The translations under genes were made by a program, and so were the position numbers. Below are positions 35,784-44,583 of a stretch of DNA of 64,000 nucleotides, piece by piece. The notes below the pieces were generated by a model, which was given only the letters and a program-made list of their open reading frames with translations, did no database searches and had not been told where the DNA came from. Source of the DNA: Flavobacterium psychroterrae (GTDB taxonomy: Bacteria; Bacteroidota; Bacteroidia; Flavobacteriales; Flavobacteriaceae); contig NZ_JAGYVZ010000012.1 in the NCBI RefSeq assembly GCF_018380615.1, forward strand, positions 1-64,000. The letters run 5' to 3'. Each line of letters opens with the position of its first letter. Position 1 is the first letter of the stretch.

Positions 35784-35791
35784 TATATTTG
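35784..35791 (+). promoter_or_regulatory. -7 box TATATTTG upstream of guaC
   Basis: TATATTTG lies 22 nt before the ATG at 35814; the -33 region lacks a clear TTG. Confidence 0.4.
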
Positions 35792-35813
35792 AAAGTAACG
35801 AAAATTTAAAACC

Positions 35814-36854
35814 ATGCGAATAGAAACAGATTTAAAATTAGGGTTTAAGGATGTAATGATTAGACCAAAACGGTCCACACTTAAAAGCCGATCTGAAGTC
35901 AATTTAGAACAGAATTTTAAATTTTTGCACAGCACCACAAATTGGACAGGAATTCCAATTATGGCAGCAAATATGGATACAGTCGGGACTTTTGAAATGG
36001 CAGAGGTTTTAGCCAAAGAGAAACTTTTTACAGCCATTCATAAACATTATTCATTACAAGAATGGAATAACTTTCTGCAAAAAGTAACACCTGATTTCTA
36101 CAATCATATCGCTATAAGCACGGGAACCGGAAAAGAAGATTTTGCTAAAATTGGTCAAATTATAACGGCAAATCCATTGCTTAAATTTATTTGTATTGAT
36201 GTTGCAAACGGATATTCAGAACACTTTGTGCAGTTTTTAAAACAAACCCGAAAACAATATCCTGATAAAATCATTATTGCCGGAAATGTAGTTACCGGCG
36301 AAATGGTCGAAGAATTATTATTGGCTGGAGCCGATATCGTAAAAGTCGGAATTGGACCGGGTTCAGTTTGTACAACACGTATAAAAACAGGTGTTGGATA
36401 TCCGCAGCTTTCGGCAATTATTGAATGTGCTGATGCCGCGCACGGTCTTGGCGGACATATTATAAGCGATGGCGGATGTAAAACTCCGGGAGATGTAGCA
36501 AAAGCCTTTGGGGCAGGTTCAGATTTTGTAATGCTGGGCGGAATGCTTGCAGGACATACTGAAAGTGGAGGAGAACTGATTGAAGTGAACGGCGAAAAAT
36601 TCAAACAATTTTACGGAATGAGTTCTACAACCGCAATGGATAAATATGTTGGCGGAGTGGCAGAATACAGAGCAAGCGAAGGAAAAACAGTTCAGGTTCC
36701 GTTTAAAGGAAAAGTGATTAATACAGTTTTGGATATTTTAGGCGGTTTAAGAAGTACTTGTACTTATGTTGGTGCTTCACGTTTAAAAGAATTGACCAAA
36801 CGAACCACCTTTATAAGAGTAAGTGAACAGGAAAATCAGATTTTTACCAAATAA
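35814..36854 (+). CDS. guaC: GMP reductase
   Basis: NADPH-dependent deamination of GMP to IMP for purine salvage. IMPDH/GMPR TIM barrel, 346 residues. Short uninterrupted barrel without CBS domains, which separates it from IMP dehydrogenase. Catalytic Cys in [20 protein letters not shown] (~178-197), [17 protein letters not shown] (~218-234) and [15 protein letters not shown]. Probably single-gene unit with the GNAT gene 24 nt downstream. Confidence 0.93.
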   Translation: MRIETDLKLGFKDVMIRPKRSTLKSRSEVNLEQNFKFLHSTTNWTGIPIMAANMDTVGTFEMAEVLAKEKLFTAIHKHYSLQEWNNFLQKVTPDFYNHIAISTGTGKEDFAKIGQIITANPLLKFICIDVANGYSEHFVQFLKQTRKQYPDKIIIAGNVVTGEMVEELLLAGADIVKVGIGPGSVCTTRIKTGVGYPQLSAIIECADAAHGLGGHIISDGGCKTPGDVAKAFGAGSDFVMLGGMLAGHTESGGELIEVNGEKFKQFYGMSSTTAMDKYVGGVAEYRASEGKTVQVPFKGKVINTVLDILGGLRSTCTYVGASRLKELTKRTTFIRVSEQENQIFTK

Positions 36855-36878
36855 TAAAAAGCATTTTTAAAATATAAT

Positions 36879-37376
36879 ATGATTACAATTTCAGAAGCAA
36901 CAGTAAACGATATAAAACTAATTCAGGAAATAGCACATACAACCTGGCCAATTACTTACGGTGCAATTTTATCAAAAGAACAATTAGATTATATGTTAGA
37001 TCTTATTTATTCTGATGAAGCTTTAATCAATCAATATCATAAAAACGAACAATTGTTTTATTTGATTTCTGAAGATAATGTTACTTTAGGTTTCATCGGA
37101 ATTGAGCATAATTATAAAGGAGAAACAGTTACAAGAATTCACAAAATATACCTTTTACCGGAAACACAAGGAAGAGGAATTGGCAAAAAAGTGATAGACG
37201 AAATTGAAAAATTTGCTTTAAAAAATAATTCAAAAGCATTATCCCTAAATGTAAATAGATTTAATGCTGCTTTAGGTTTCTACAAAAAAATAGGTTTTGA
37301 AGTTGTTGATGAGGTAAATATAAATATTGGGAACGGTTATTTGATGGAAGATTATGTGATGGAAAAGAAATTATAA
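36879..37376 (+). CDS. GNAT family N-acetyltransferase
   Basis: Protein of 165 residues spanning one GNAT domain. Acetyl-CoA loop QGRGIGKKVIDEI (~105-118), preceding strand IHKIYLLPE, and C-terminal LNVNRFNAALGFYKKIGFE (~125-145), typical of acetyltransferases acting on small molecules or protein N termini. Substrate unknown. Starts 24 nt after guaC, so possibly co-transcribed. Confidence 0.85.
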   Translation: MITISEATVNDIKLIQEIAHTTWPITYGAILSKEQLDYMLDLIYSDEALINQYHKNEQLFYLISEDNVTLGFIGIEHNYKGETVTRIHKIYLLPETQGRGIGKKVIDEIEKFALKNNSKALSLNVNRFNAALGFYKKIGFEVVDEVNINIGNGYLMEDYVMEKKL

Positions 37377-37446
37377 AGTTTAAATAAAATAGTATTTTAC
37401 TTGTTAATTTTTAAAACTATCTTTGTCGATATAAGCAATATTAAAA

Positions 37447-37968
37447 ATGACAAAAGTAGTTTTAGGAATAATAGTTAGCATTTTAACGGGAGTCATTTCA
37501 TCTTACTTGTTTTTAATGTATTTTCTAAATCGAAAAAGAGTTAAAATCGAAATATCATCACACATAAGTAAAGTTACTTTTGAAGGACAGACAAATTATT
37601 TTTTTAAATTCATTAATAAAACCAAATCAGAAATATTTGATATTCGGGTTGAACCCACTTTTTATAAACAAGTAGGAGGTGTTGGCGGAATGAATATTCA
37701 AGGAAAAGATATAGTCTTAGAAGATAATTTTATATCATATATCCCTTGTAGAAAAAAAAGTGATACAAATAGTCTGCACGCTATGAGAGTAAGAACAACC
37801 GAAGATATTGAATCTAATTGGAGTGATAATTCATCATATTTAAGACTTACAGTCATTGCAAAACATTCATTATCCGGATTTACAGATATTTTTGTAAAAG
37901 ATTTTTACTCTAAAGATGTTATCACAACTAAAAAATTTAAATCAGGTGATGATCTTGGTGTTGCATAA
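37447..37968 (+). CDS. Hypothetical protein with N-terminal membrane anchor
   Basis: Protein of 173 residues, no family recognised. One transmembrane helix at residues ~5-25 (VVLGIIVSILTGVISSYLFLMYFL) followed by a basic RKRVK and a ~140-residue soluble domain that looks beta-rich (KISSHISKVTFEGQTNYFFKFINKT, YLRLTVIAKHSLSGFTDIFVKDF). The positive-inside rule puts the soluble part in the cytoplasm. Confidence 0.65.
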   Translation: MTKVVLGIIVSILTGVISSYLFLMYFLNRKRVKIEISSHISKVTFEGQTNYFFKFINKTKSEIFDIRVEPTFYKQVGGVGGMNIQGKDIVLEDNFISYIPCRKKSDTNSLHAMRVRTTEDIESNWSDNSSYLRLTVIAKHSLSGFTDIFVKDFYSKDVITTKKFKSGDDLGVA

Positions 37969-38096
37969 CAATTAACACTAATAATTTGCTTACAATATAT
38001 TATTGTGGTAATATTGTTATATAAGTTAATTTAAAATTATTTATTATGAAAAGAGATGTTATAGTAGGATAATTTCCTAAACGAGAATATATTAAT

Positions 38097-38120
38097 AGCC
38101 AGTTTTATACTGGCTTTTTT
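38097..38120. terminator. Terminator between the anchored protein and the pentapeptide protein
   Basis: AGCCAGT (38097-38103), loop tttat, ACTGGCT (38109-38115), T run to 38121. Confidence 0.8.
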
Positions 38121-38127
38121 TATTTTA

Positions 38128-38706
38128 CTAACTCACAATCACATCGTGTTTAAACAGTAAACCTTTCAATTCTTTCAAAGCAAAAACTGCTTTCTTCAAT
38201 TTAGTTTTTGATGGATCAATCGTATAATTGTAACTCGTTTTAAAGTCGGCTTTGTTGGCGATTGCTTTATCAAATTCAGAACGATATAAGTCACAATTAT
38301 CAAACAAAACACTTGTAAGATCTGTAGCCATGAAATCAACCGCAATTAAACTGCAATTGGTAAATGTAGTTCCTTTTATCTTCAAGGTATAGAACTTCGA
38401 AAAATCCAGAATGCAATCATAAAAATGAACTTCGAAAATAAGTTTATCGCACATCGCAAAATTCACTTCCTTAATTTCACAACGATTAAAAGTAGCTGTT
38501 CTAAAAGCTACATAATTGATTTTTGCTTCAGTAAAAATACAGTCATTAAAAATGCAATCAATAAAAGTAACGGCTAAAAAAGTACAGGCAGAAAAATTAC
38601 AATTACTAAAAGTACAGCATTCAAAATCCTTGAAATTGGCATCATCTGGACCATAAGTAATAGTATCGTATTCTTTATCAAGGAAATATTCTGACGCTTT
38701 TTTCAA
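38128..38706 (-). CDS. Pentapeptide repeat protein
   Basis: Protein of 192 residues. Residues ~25-150 consist of A(D/N)LxF-type pentapeptides in runs such as FSNCNFSACTFLAVTFIDCIFNDCIF, forming a right-handed quadrilateral beta helix. Cys is unusually common in the repeats. Start is TTG at 38706, since no ATG is available upstream in frame before the divergent region; this start is uncertain. Family members range from gyrase-protecting (Qnr-like) to scaffold proteins; nothing here distinguishes them. Confidence 0.8.
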   Translation of the reverse strand: MKKASEYFLDKEYDTITYGPDDANFKDFECCTFSNCNFSACTFLAVTFIDCIFNDCIFTEAKINYVAFRTATFNRCEIKEVNFAMCDKLIFEVHFYDCILDFSKFYTLKIKGTTFTNCSLIAVDFMATDLTSVLFDNCDLYRSEFDKAIANKADFKTSYNYTIDPSKTKLKKAVFALKELKGLLFKHDVIVS

Positions 38707-39003
38707 TGTTGTTTTGATGATTATTTGAGACCGAAAAGATAATAATTTGGTCGCATTAATTAGTTACTAAATTGGATTAATTTTATATTTTGAAATAATT
38801 CTTTAAAGAAAATTTAAGTAGATTGATCTTTGTTTTTGAAGAAATCTAAGACTCTCGAAATTGGTTTTATGGATATGCTTTTTTTATTCATTTGTAATAA
38901 GCGTTTAATTTTAAAACTACACATATTTTGTTTTGTAAAATATTGAAAATAAGGCATATATTTACATAGAGTTGAATGTTATTCATGAATTTAAAACTTT
39001 CAA

Positions 39004-40269
39004 ATGATAAGATTTTTAAAAAACAAATACTTTTATTCTTGTAAAATCTTAGGGTTAGTCTTATTTATTTCAGTCAATTCAATAGCTCAGACTCAAAATA
39101 CTTCTCCTGAAATATGTCCGCCAAGGACGATTTTGGAAATTTTTAAAAAGAAAGATTCTGTATATGTTGTTAAACCCACAAAAAACAATTTTTTTCTGGT
39201 CATTCCAGCAATTGGTTCTCAGCCTGCAACAGGATTTTTCTTTGGTGGAGTTGCGCAATATACTTTCAAAGGAAAACAGGAATCGGATAAATATTCTGTG
39301 GCAAATTTGGGAATTACCTATACCACAAAAAAGCAATTACTGGTTAATGTCAAGAATAATATTCTACTCAAAAACAACAAGATTTTTTTAAGTGGCGATT
39401 ATCGATTGTACATTTTCTCACAGCCCAATTATGGATTAGGAACTAATATTATCCCCAATCATAGCCAAAAAGAAGGTTTTAGCATTGATTCCATCGCGGA
39501 ACCTATGGATTACGATTATTTCAAGTTTCACCAAACAGTGTCTTTTGAAGTGTATAAAAATTTTTATGTTGGCGGAGGAATAAATCTCGATTGGTATTCC
39601 AGTATAAAAGACAAAAATTTAGATGTCGAAAACGGAAAATATACGTACCATTATAATTATAGCCAAAAACATGGATTTAATGGTTTAGAATATTTCTTAA
39701 ACGGCATAAGCCTAAACTTAGTCTACGATTCCAGAGACAATCAGGTCAATTCAACACGCGGATGGTTTGCTAATATTAACTATCGTTTTAATCCTGTTTT
39801 ATTTAATAATCAGGATTATAGCAATGTTTTATATGCTGAATATCGCCATTTCATACCTGTTTCCAGTAAAGACAAAAGATATATTTTAGCCATCTGGACC
39901 TACGGGCAATTTGTAACACGAGGAAAAGTTCCCTATTTAAATTTACCCGCAATAGGTTGGGATCAGCGCAGTCGAAGCGGAGAAGGATATACTCAAGGAT
40001 TATTTAGAGGAAACGGATTAATTTACCTTTCGACAGAATTTAGATTTCCCATTACCTGCGATCAAATGATAAGCGGAACCGTTTTTACCAATTTTGTAAC
40101 TGCAAGTAATGTCGACAATAAAATACCACTTTTTAATTCAGTTCAGCCCGCCGCAGGAATTGGTTTGCGAATTTTAATCGACAAAAAAACGCGTACCAAT
40201 TTAATTGTTGATTATGCATGGGGAAATAATTCAAAAGGATTTTATCTGAATGCCGGAGAATCATTTTAG
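39004..40269 (+). CDS. BamA/TamA-family (Omp85-like) outer-membrane barrel protein
   Basis: Protein of 421 residues. Signal peptide ends near SIAQ (~28). From residue ~60 the sequence alternates in beta strands typical of a 16-strand barrel: VIPAIGSQPATGFFFGGVAQYTF, GISLNLVYDSRDNQVNSTRGWFANINY (~240-266), SRSGEGYTQGLFRGNGLIYLSTEFRFPI and a C terminus ending YLNAGESF with terminal Phe. No POTRA domain is recognisable, so it is a short surface-antigen-type member. A role in lipid or protein export is possible but unproven. The 297-nt upstream gap shows no clear promoter box. Confidence 0.82.
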   Translation: MIRFLKNKYFYSCKILGLVLFISVNSIAQTQNTSPEICPPRTILEIFKKKDSVYVVKPTKNNFFLVIPAIGSQPATGFFFGGVAQYTFKGKQESDKYSVANLGITYTTKKQLLVNVKNNILLKNNKIFLSGDYRLYIFSQPNYGLGTNIIPNHSQKEGFSIDSIAEPMDYDYFKFHQTVSFEVYKNFYVGGGINLDWYSSIKDKNLDVENGKYTYHYNYSQKHGFNGLEYFLNGISLNLVYDSRDNQVNSTRGWFANINYRFNPVLFNNQDYSNVLYAEYRHFIPVSSKDKRYILAIWTYGQFVTRGKVPYLNLPAIGWDQRSRSGEGYTQGLFRGNGLIYLSTEFRFPITCDQMISGTVFTNFVTASNVDNKIPLFNSVQPAAGIGLRILIDKKTRTNLIVDYAWGNNSKGFYLNAGESF

Positions 40270-40308
40270 AATTTTTAAGAAAAAATAACACATCAAATCA
40301 AAAAAGTA

Positions 40309-40338
40309 AAAGCATTCATTATCGTGAGTGCTTTTTTT
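40309..40338 (+). terminator. Terminator after the barrel protein gene
   Basis: AAGCATTCA pairs with TGAGTGCTT (one G-T pair) around ttatcg, followed by a T run. Confidence 0.7.
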
Positions 40339-40416
40339 TGTAGTTACTAAAAGCTATTGTTCATAATTAAATCATAATTTATAACTATTGTGATTTATAT
40401 TTTTAAACTCAATCCT

Positions 40417-40424
40417 TATTTTTG
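40417..40424 (+). promoter_or_regulatory. -7 box TATTTTTG upstream of the two-component operon
   Basis: TATTTTTG lies 20 nt before the ATG at 40445. A TTG at 40388-40390 is 26 nt upstream, slightly far. Confidence 0.45.
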
Positions 40425-40444
40425 TTATACATACATTAATCAAA

Positions 40445-41119
40445 ATGAAATTACTTATAGTCGAAGACGAACCAAATCTTTTATCCATTTTACGTAAAGG
40501 ATTTGCCGAAAATAATAACGAAGTTAGTGTCGCCATGGACGGTACAACAGCGCTTGAAATGCTTCATAACTATAATTTTGATGTTGTGATTTTAGATGTT
40601 ATGTTGCCGGATATTAACGGAATCGAAATTTGCAGACGTTTACGTGCCAGTAAAAATTTTATTCCTGTTTTGCTTTTAACAGCCCTTGGAACTTCAGAAA
40701 ATATCGTAACCGGACTCAACGCAGGTGCCGATGATTATCTCGTTAAACCATTTAAATTTGGAGAACTTGATGCCAGAGTAAACGCTTTGCATAGAAGAGC
40801 ACATCAGGAAACCGAAAAAATTGACACCATAATAGTTGGCGATTTAGAGATAAATGCACGCGCTAAATCAGTAAAAAGAGACGGTGAATCCATAATTTTA
40901 ACCGCAAAGGAATTTAAATTACTGTATTATTTAGCTAAAAATAGCGGAAGAATTGTTTCCAGAGATCAAATTTTAGACAATGTCTGGGACATTAATTTTG
41001 ATATGAATACCAATGTTGTGGATGTTTATATCACGTATTTAAGAAAAAAAATAGATAAACCTTTTGATACCAAACTCATTCATACCATGAAAGGTTTAGG
41101 TTATGTTATAAAGCCATAA
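40445..41119 (+). CDS. OmpR-family response regulator
   Basis: Protein of 224 residues. Receiver domain (1-~118) with acidic pocket EDEP, phospho-Asp in VVILDVMLPDING (~51) and Lys in DDYLVKPFKFGE (~101). The C-terminal winged helix (~128-222) has the OmpR/PhoB turn ending in VDVYITYLRKKID and THTMKGLGYV-like sequence (LIHTMKGLGYVIKP). Forms a two-gene unit with the kinase, 1 nt apart. Target genes may include the adjacent UspA-like and bestrophin genes. Confidence 0.92.
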   Translation: MKLLIVEDEPNLLSILRKGFAENNNEVSVAMDGTTALEMLHNYNFDVVILDVMLPDINGIEICRRLRASKNFIPVLLLTALGTSENIVTGLNAGADDYLVKPFKFGELDARVNALHRRAHQETEKIDTIIVGDLEINARAKSVKRDGESIILTAKEFKLLYYLAKNSGRIVSRDQILDNVWDINFDMNTNVVDVYITYLRKKIDKPFDTKLIHTMKGLGYVIKP

Positions 41120-41120
41120 A

Positions 41121-42524
41121 ATGGATATAAGAAAAAAAATTACTTTTACTTATGTAGCACTTTCCACCCTTAGTACTTTACTATTGTGTATTGTTGTTTT
41201 TGTTTTGTTTAGGGAAAATAACCGATATCACTTCTTAAAACGACTTGAAGACAGAGCTAAAATTGTGGCTTCGATTCATTTTCAAAATGATCCTGAAAAG
41301 AGTAGATATTATAGTGAATTAAAAAAGAACGGGCTTGAAGAACTTATCGAAGAAGAAGAATTTGTTCTAAAAATAAACAGCGCTAATAGTTTTGATTATA
41401 ATACTAAATTAAATTTACCAAACGAGTTTTATACCAATGTTTTAACAACCGGAGAAGATTATTTTGAAGTAAACAGCAAGTATTATTTAGGACAGGTTTT
41501 CAAAGAAAATAATCAAAAATACATTGTAATTGTTGGCGCAAGAGATCGAAGAGGAAAAACGACGACTATTTTTATCGCAAAAATATTGATTTTTGGAGGT
41601 TTCGGATTCATACTTTTAGCCTTCTTTTTAGGACGCTTTCTGGCGAAACGCGTCATTAATCCGGTTGCAAGAATTACTAAAGAAGTAAATAGAATTAGTG
41701 CTTCAAACCTTCATAACAGATTACCGGAAGTTAAAAACTCAGATGAAATTTCGGATCTTACTGAAACTTTCAATGATATGCTGGATCGTTTAGAAACCTC
41801 TTTTGAAATTCAGGCAAATTTTATAAATAATGCTTCTCATGAGTTAAAAACGCCAATTACAACCATTATTGCCGAGTCTGAAATTATGCTTCTTAAAGAA
41901 AGGGATGTTGCAGAATATGTCGAATCTTTAGGGAATATATACAATCAGGCTTCGAAATTAGGAAACCTGACCGAAAGCTTATTAAAACTCACGCAAACGG
42001 GTTACGATGGCAAAAAACAAGTACTGGATATTGCCAGAATCGATGAATTATTAATGGATGTTAAATCAGATCTTGATAAAATTTATCCGGACAATCGTGT
42101 GAGCATGAAATTTAATTTTGCTCCCAAAGATTCTAATTTGCTATTAATTCCGTGTAATAAACCACTTTTGGAGCTTGCTATTAACAATATTGTTACAAAC
42201 GGAGTAAAATATTCAGATAATAATGAAGTTTTTGTAACGCTTTCTGCCAATCAGGAATCGATTAAAATTGCGATTAATGATATTGGTATAGGAATTCCAC
42301 CCGAAGATATTCCGCATTTGTATGAACCATTTTTTAGAGGGAAAATTGCCACTAAGTATATAGGTTATGGTTTAGGACTTCCTTTGGCTTCAAAAATTAT
42401 TCGCATGCACGATGGCGAAATACAAGTACAATCAGAGCAAAACAAAGGAACAATTGTAACCATTGTTTTCAATAAATCAAAAATCAAGAAAAACAACATT
42501 AAAAAATCTAATGTTGAATCTTAG
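41121..42524 (+). CDS. Membrane sensor histidine kinase
   Basis: Protein of 467 residues. TM1 at ~9-29, periplasmic sensor of ~120 residues, TM2 at ~151-172 followed by a HAMP domain (RFLAKRVINPVARITKEVNRISASNL). H box NNASHELKTPITTI (~237-250), N box AINNIVTNGVKYSD (~353), G1 DIGIGIPPEDIPHLYEPFFRG (~391-411) and G2 GYGLGLPLASKI. The sensor loop has no recognised ligand domain. Starts 1 nt after the regulator stop. Confidence 0.92.
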   Translation: MDIRKKITFTYVALSTLSTLLLCIVVFVLFRENNRYHFLKRLEDRAKIVASIHFQNDPEKSRYYSELKKNGLEELIEEEEFVLKINSANSFDYNTKLNLPNEFYTNVLTTGEDYFEVNSKYYLGQVFKENNQKYIVIVGARDRRGKTTTIFIAKILIFGGFGFILLAFFLGRFLAKRVINPVARITKEVNRISASNLHNRLPEVKNSDEISDLTETFNDMLDRLETSFEIQANFINNASHELKTPITTIIAESEIMLLKERDVAEYVESLGNIYNQASKLGNLTESLLKLTQTGYDGKKQVLDIARIDELLMDVKSDLDKIYPDNRVSMKFNFAPKDSNLLLIPCNKPLLELAINNIVTNGVKYSDNNEVFVTLSANQESIKIAINDIGIGIPPEDIPHLYEPFFRGKIATKYIGYGLGLPLASKIIRMHDGEIQVQSEQNKGTIVTIVFNKSKIKKNNIKKSNVES

Positions 42525-42553
42525 AAAATTCTAATTTTAAATTAAGACCCTTC

Positions 42554-42561
42554 TAATTTTG
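42554..42561 (+). promoter_or_regulatory. -7 box TAATTTTG upstream of the UspA-like gene
   Basis: TAATTTTG, 40 nt before the ATG at 42602. Suggests the stress-protein gene has its own start although it follows the kinase by only 77 nt. Confidence 0.4.
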
Positions 42562-42601
42562 CAGGACTTATTTTGTATGTATAAACTAAACGATTATACA
42601 T

Positions 42602-43324
42602 ATGAAAAATTTCCTAATACCTACGACTTTAAAAGATGATACTATTTGTGCTGTAAAGTCAGCAGTGGATCAGGCAAAATCATCAGGATGTGAAATCATT
42701 TTAATGATGGTTTCAGATGCTCCGGATACTTTTTCATCATCAGGATATTTGCGCGAAATGCGTACCGGACTTACTCCAAGTCAGGAAGAAGTACTTGAAA
42801 CTTGTCGCTACATTATAGATCATACACCAAACTGCAAAATAAAAGTTCACAACCAGTACGGACTTTCGTCTCCTATATTTAAACGAATTATTGATGTTTT
42901 CTCAGTAAAACTAATTGTTTTAACGAACTCTTATAAGCAAGAAACAAAACGAATTCACCAATATTTGATACAATTGGCAGCCAATCAAAAATGTCCAATT
43001 TTACATTTAGGAACAGAGAAATACAAGGAAGATTTCAATAAAGCACTTTACATTGAGAACGCACGTGCCAATATGCATGTTAAGGATGTTCAGCAATTTT
43101 TGAATGCGAATTTCTCATTTGAGATTGTAAGTCAGACCTCTAATTTTGATGATAACTACGAAAAATTCGCCCCTTATTTATCAGAAGCGATTTCAAAATA
43201 CGATATCGATTTGTTAGTTGAAACTCGTAAAGGAGAAAAAATCAAATTCAAGAAAACTAAAAAAGAAAATGTAAACGACAAACTAGGACTTCCGGTTTTG
43301 TCTTTATATGAAGAATTGGCATAA
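42602..43324 (+). CDS. UspA-like universal stress protein
   Basis: Protein of 240 residues. Residues 1-~140 follow the USP pattern: FLIPTTLKDDTICAVKSAVDQAKSSGCEIILMMV at the N terminus and LIVLTNS...ANQKCPILHLG. The second half (~145-240) is a degenerate second USP domain ending in GLPVLSLYEELA. The ATP-binding G-2x-G-9x-G(S/T) motif is not evident, so it may not bind nucleotide. Lies between the kinase and the bestrophin gene, all same direction. Confidence 0.75.
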   Translation: MKNFLIPTTLKDDTICAVKSAVDQAKSSGCEIILMMVSDAPDTFSSSGYLREMRTGLTPSQEEVLETCRYIIDHTPNCKIKVHNQYGLSSPIFKRIIDVFSVKLIVLTNSYKQETKRIHQYLIQLAANQKCPILHLGTEKYKEDFNKALYIENARANMHVKDVQQFLNANFSFEIVSQTSNFDDNYEKFAPYLSEAISKYDIDLLVETRKGEKIKFKKTKKENVNDKLGLPVLSLYEELA

Positions 43325-43374
43325 GCCCGAATTACTTCCAAAAAAAATATAATTTTTAATTAAAAACCGAAAAT

Positions 43375-44325
43375 ATGTTATTAAAGAAAAGAATACCAAT
43401 GAAGTACGTTCTCGGGAAAATTAAAGTAGAACTATGTCTCGTATTGGCTTACACCATATTATTTGAAATATTGCATAACTATTTCATCAATCTGCCAGTA
43501 GATATCCCAATTGCAATTCCTACAATGATTGGAACAATTATATCCTTATTGTTAGCTTTTAAATCAAATCAGGCTTACGACAGATGGTGGGAAGCACGAA
43601 TTGTTTGGGGGGCAATTGTTAATGATTCCAGAACATTAATTCGTCAGGTTTTGACGTTTTATAAAGATCCTGATTTTTCTGTAGAAGCAAATGAATTTAA
43701 AGAAAATTTTGCGAAAAGACAAATTGCGTGGTGTTATAGTTTAGGACAATCCTTAAGAAATAAAGATGCCTTAAAACCGCTTGAAGGTTTGATTAGCGAA
43801 GAAGAAATGCGTTTTGTAAAAAATCATCAAAACATTCCAAATGCGATTTTGCTTTTGCATGCAAGAGATCTTAGAAATGCGAAAAATGACAAACGTATTA
43901 ATATGTATCAGCAAGTTGAAATTGACAATACATTATCAAGATTGTGTGATGAAATGGGTAAATGTGAAAGAATTAAAAATACTATTTTCCCAACAACATA
44001 CAGCATGTATATCAGAATGACCTTGTGTTTGTTTATTATATTATTGCCTTTTGGATTAATTAGTGTTTTAAGCTGGTTTGCAATTCCGTTAATTACCGCA
44101 ATTGCCGGAGCTTTCTTTCTAATCGAAAAAATGGCAATTCATTTACAGGATCCGTTCGAAAACAGACCTACAGATACGCCTGTAACCACAATTGCCAATA
44201 CAATTGAAAAAAATATAACACAAATGTTAAACGAATATCAAAGCGAATTTGATATCATCAATGAATTTCATCTTCATCCTGAAGTTAAAAAAGTAGAAAA
44301 AAATAATGCTTATTATGTTTTATAA
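43375..44325 (+). CDS. Bestrophin-family ion channel protein
   Basis: Membrane protein of 316 residues (bestrophin, also UPF0187). Characteristic N-terminal hydrophobic segments (LVLAYTILFEILHNYF; IPTMIGTIISLLLAFKSNQAYDRWWEARIVWGAIVNDSRTL, ~48-85) and C-terminal pair (~217-255) ending in DPFENRPTDTPV. Bacterial homologues form pentameric anion or cation channels. Context after a two-component system and a stress protein suggests a role in osmotic or ion stress, an inference. Confidence 0.9.
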   Translation: MLLKKRIPMKYVLGKIKVELCLVLAYTILFEILHNYFINLPVDIPIAIPTMIGTIISLLLAFKSNQAYDRWWEARIVWGAIVNDSRTLIRQVLTFYKDPDFSVEANEFKENFAKRQIAWCYSLGQSLRNKDALKPLEGLISEEEMRFVKNHQNIPNAILLLHARDLRNAKNDKRINMYQQVEIDNTLSRLCDEMGKCERIKNTIFPTTYSMYIRMTLCLFIILLPFGLISVLSWFAIPLITAIAGAFFLIEKMAIHLQDPFENRPTDTPVTTIANTIEKNITQMLNEYQSEFDIINEFHLHPEVKKVEKNNAYYVL

Positions 44326-44352
44326 TTAAATTGATTTTGGTTTCAATTTGTT

Positions 44353-44393
44353 AGCCGGACAACGTGTATAAAAACTGTTGTCTGGCTTTTTTT
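44353..44393 (+). terminator. Bestrophin gene terminator
   Basis: AGCCGGACAAC pairs with GTTGTCTGGCT (one G-T pair), followed by a T run. Confidence 0.8.
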
Positions 44394-44411
44394 ATGCTAA
44401 TCTGCAAATTA

Positions 44412-44558
44412 TTTTAACACATAGAAACATAGAATTTATCTGCTTAAAAAAAGGCGTTTCACTTGTTTAAATACACATAAGAGGCTGATGTGAAAGAAAT
44501 GTATTTCTTTTTGTTTACTTTTTTTTAAAACCAAAAAGCTATGTTTCTATGTGTTAAA
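44412..44558. repeat. 147-bp element with ~20-bp perfect inverted ends
   Basis: Left end TTTTAACACATAGAAACATAG (44412-44432) minus one base is the exact complement of the right end (44539-44558). The interior has no gene. The right end occurs again at 50543-50562 (CTATGTTTCTATGTGTTAAA), so the sequence is dispersed. Confidence 0.65.
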
Positions 44559-44583
44559 AAAAATCACATTTAATCAATTGTGA

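Noticed and set aside
38047..38073. 8-codon ATG frame before the terminator at 38097
   Set aside because: Too short to support; could at most be part of an untranslated 3' segment.
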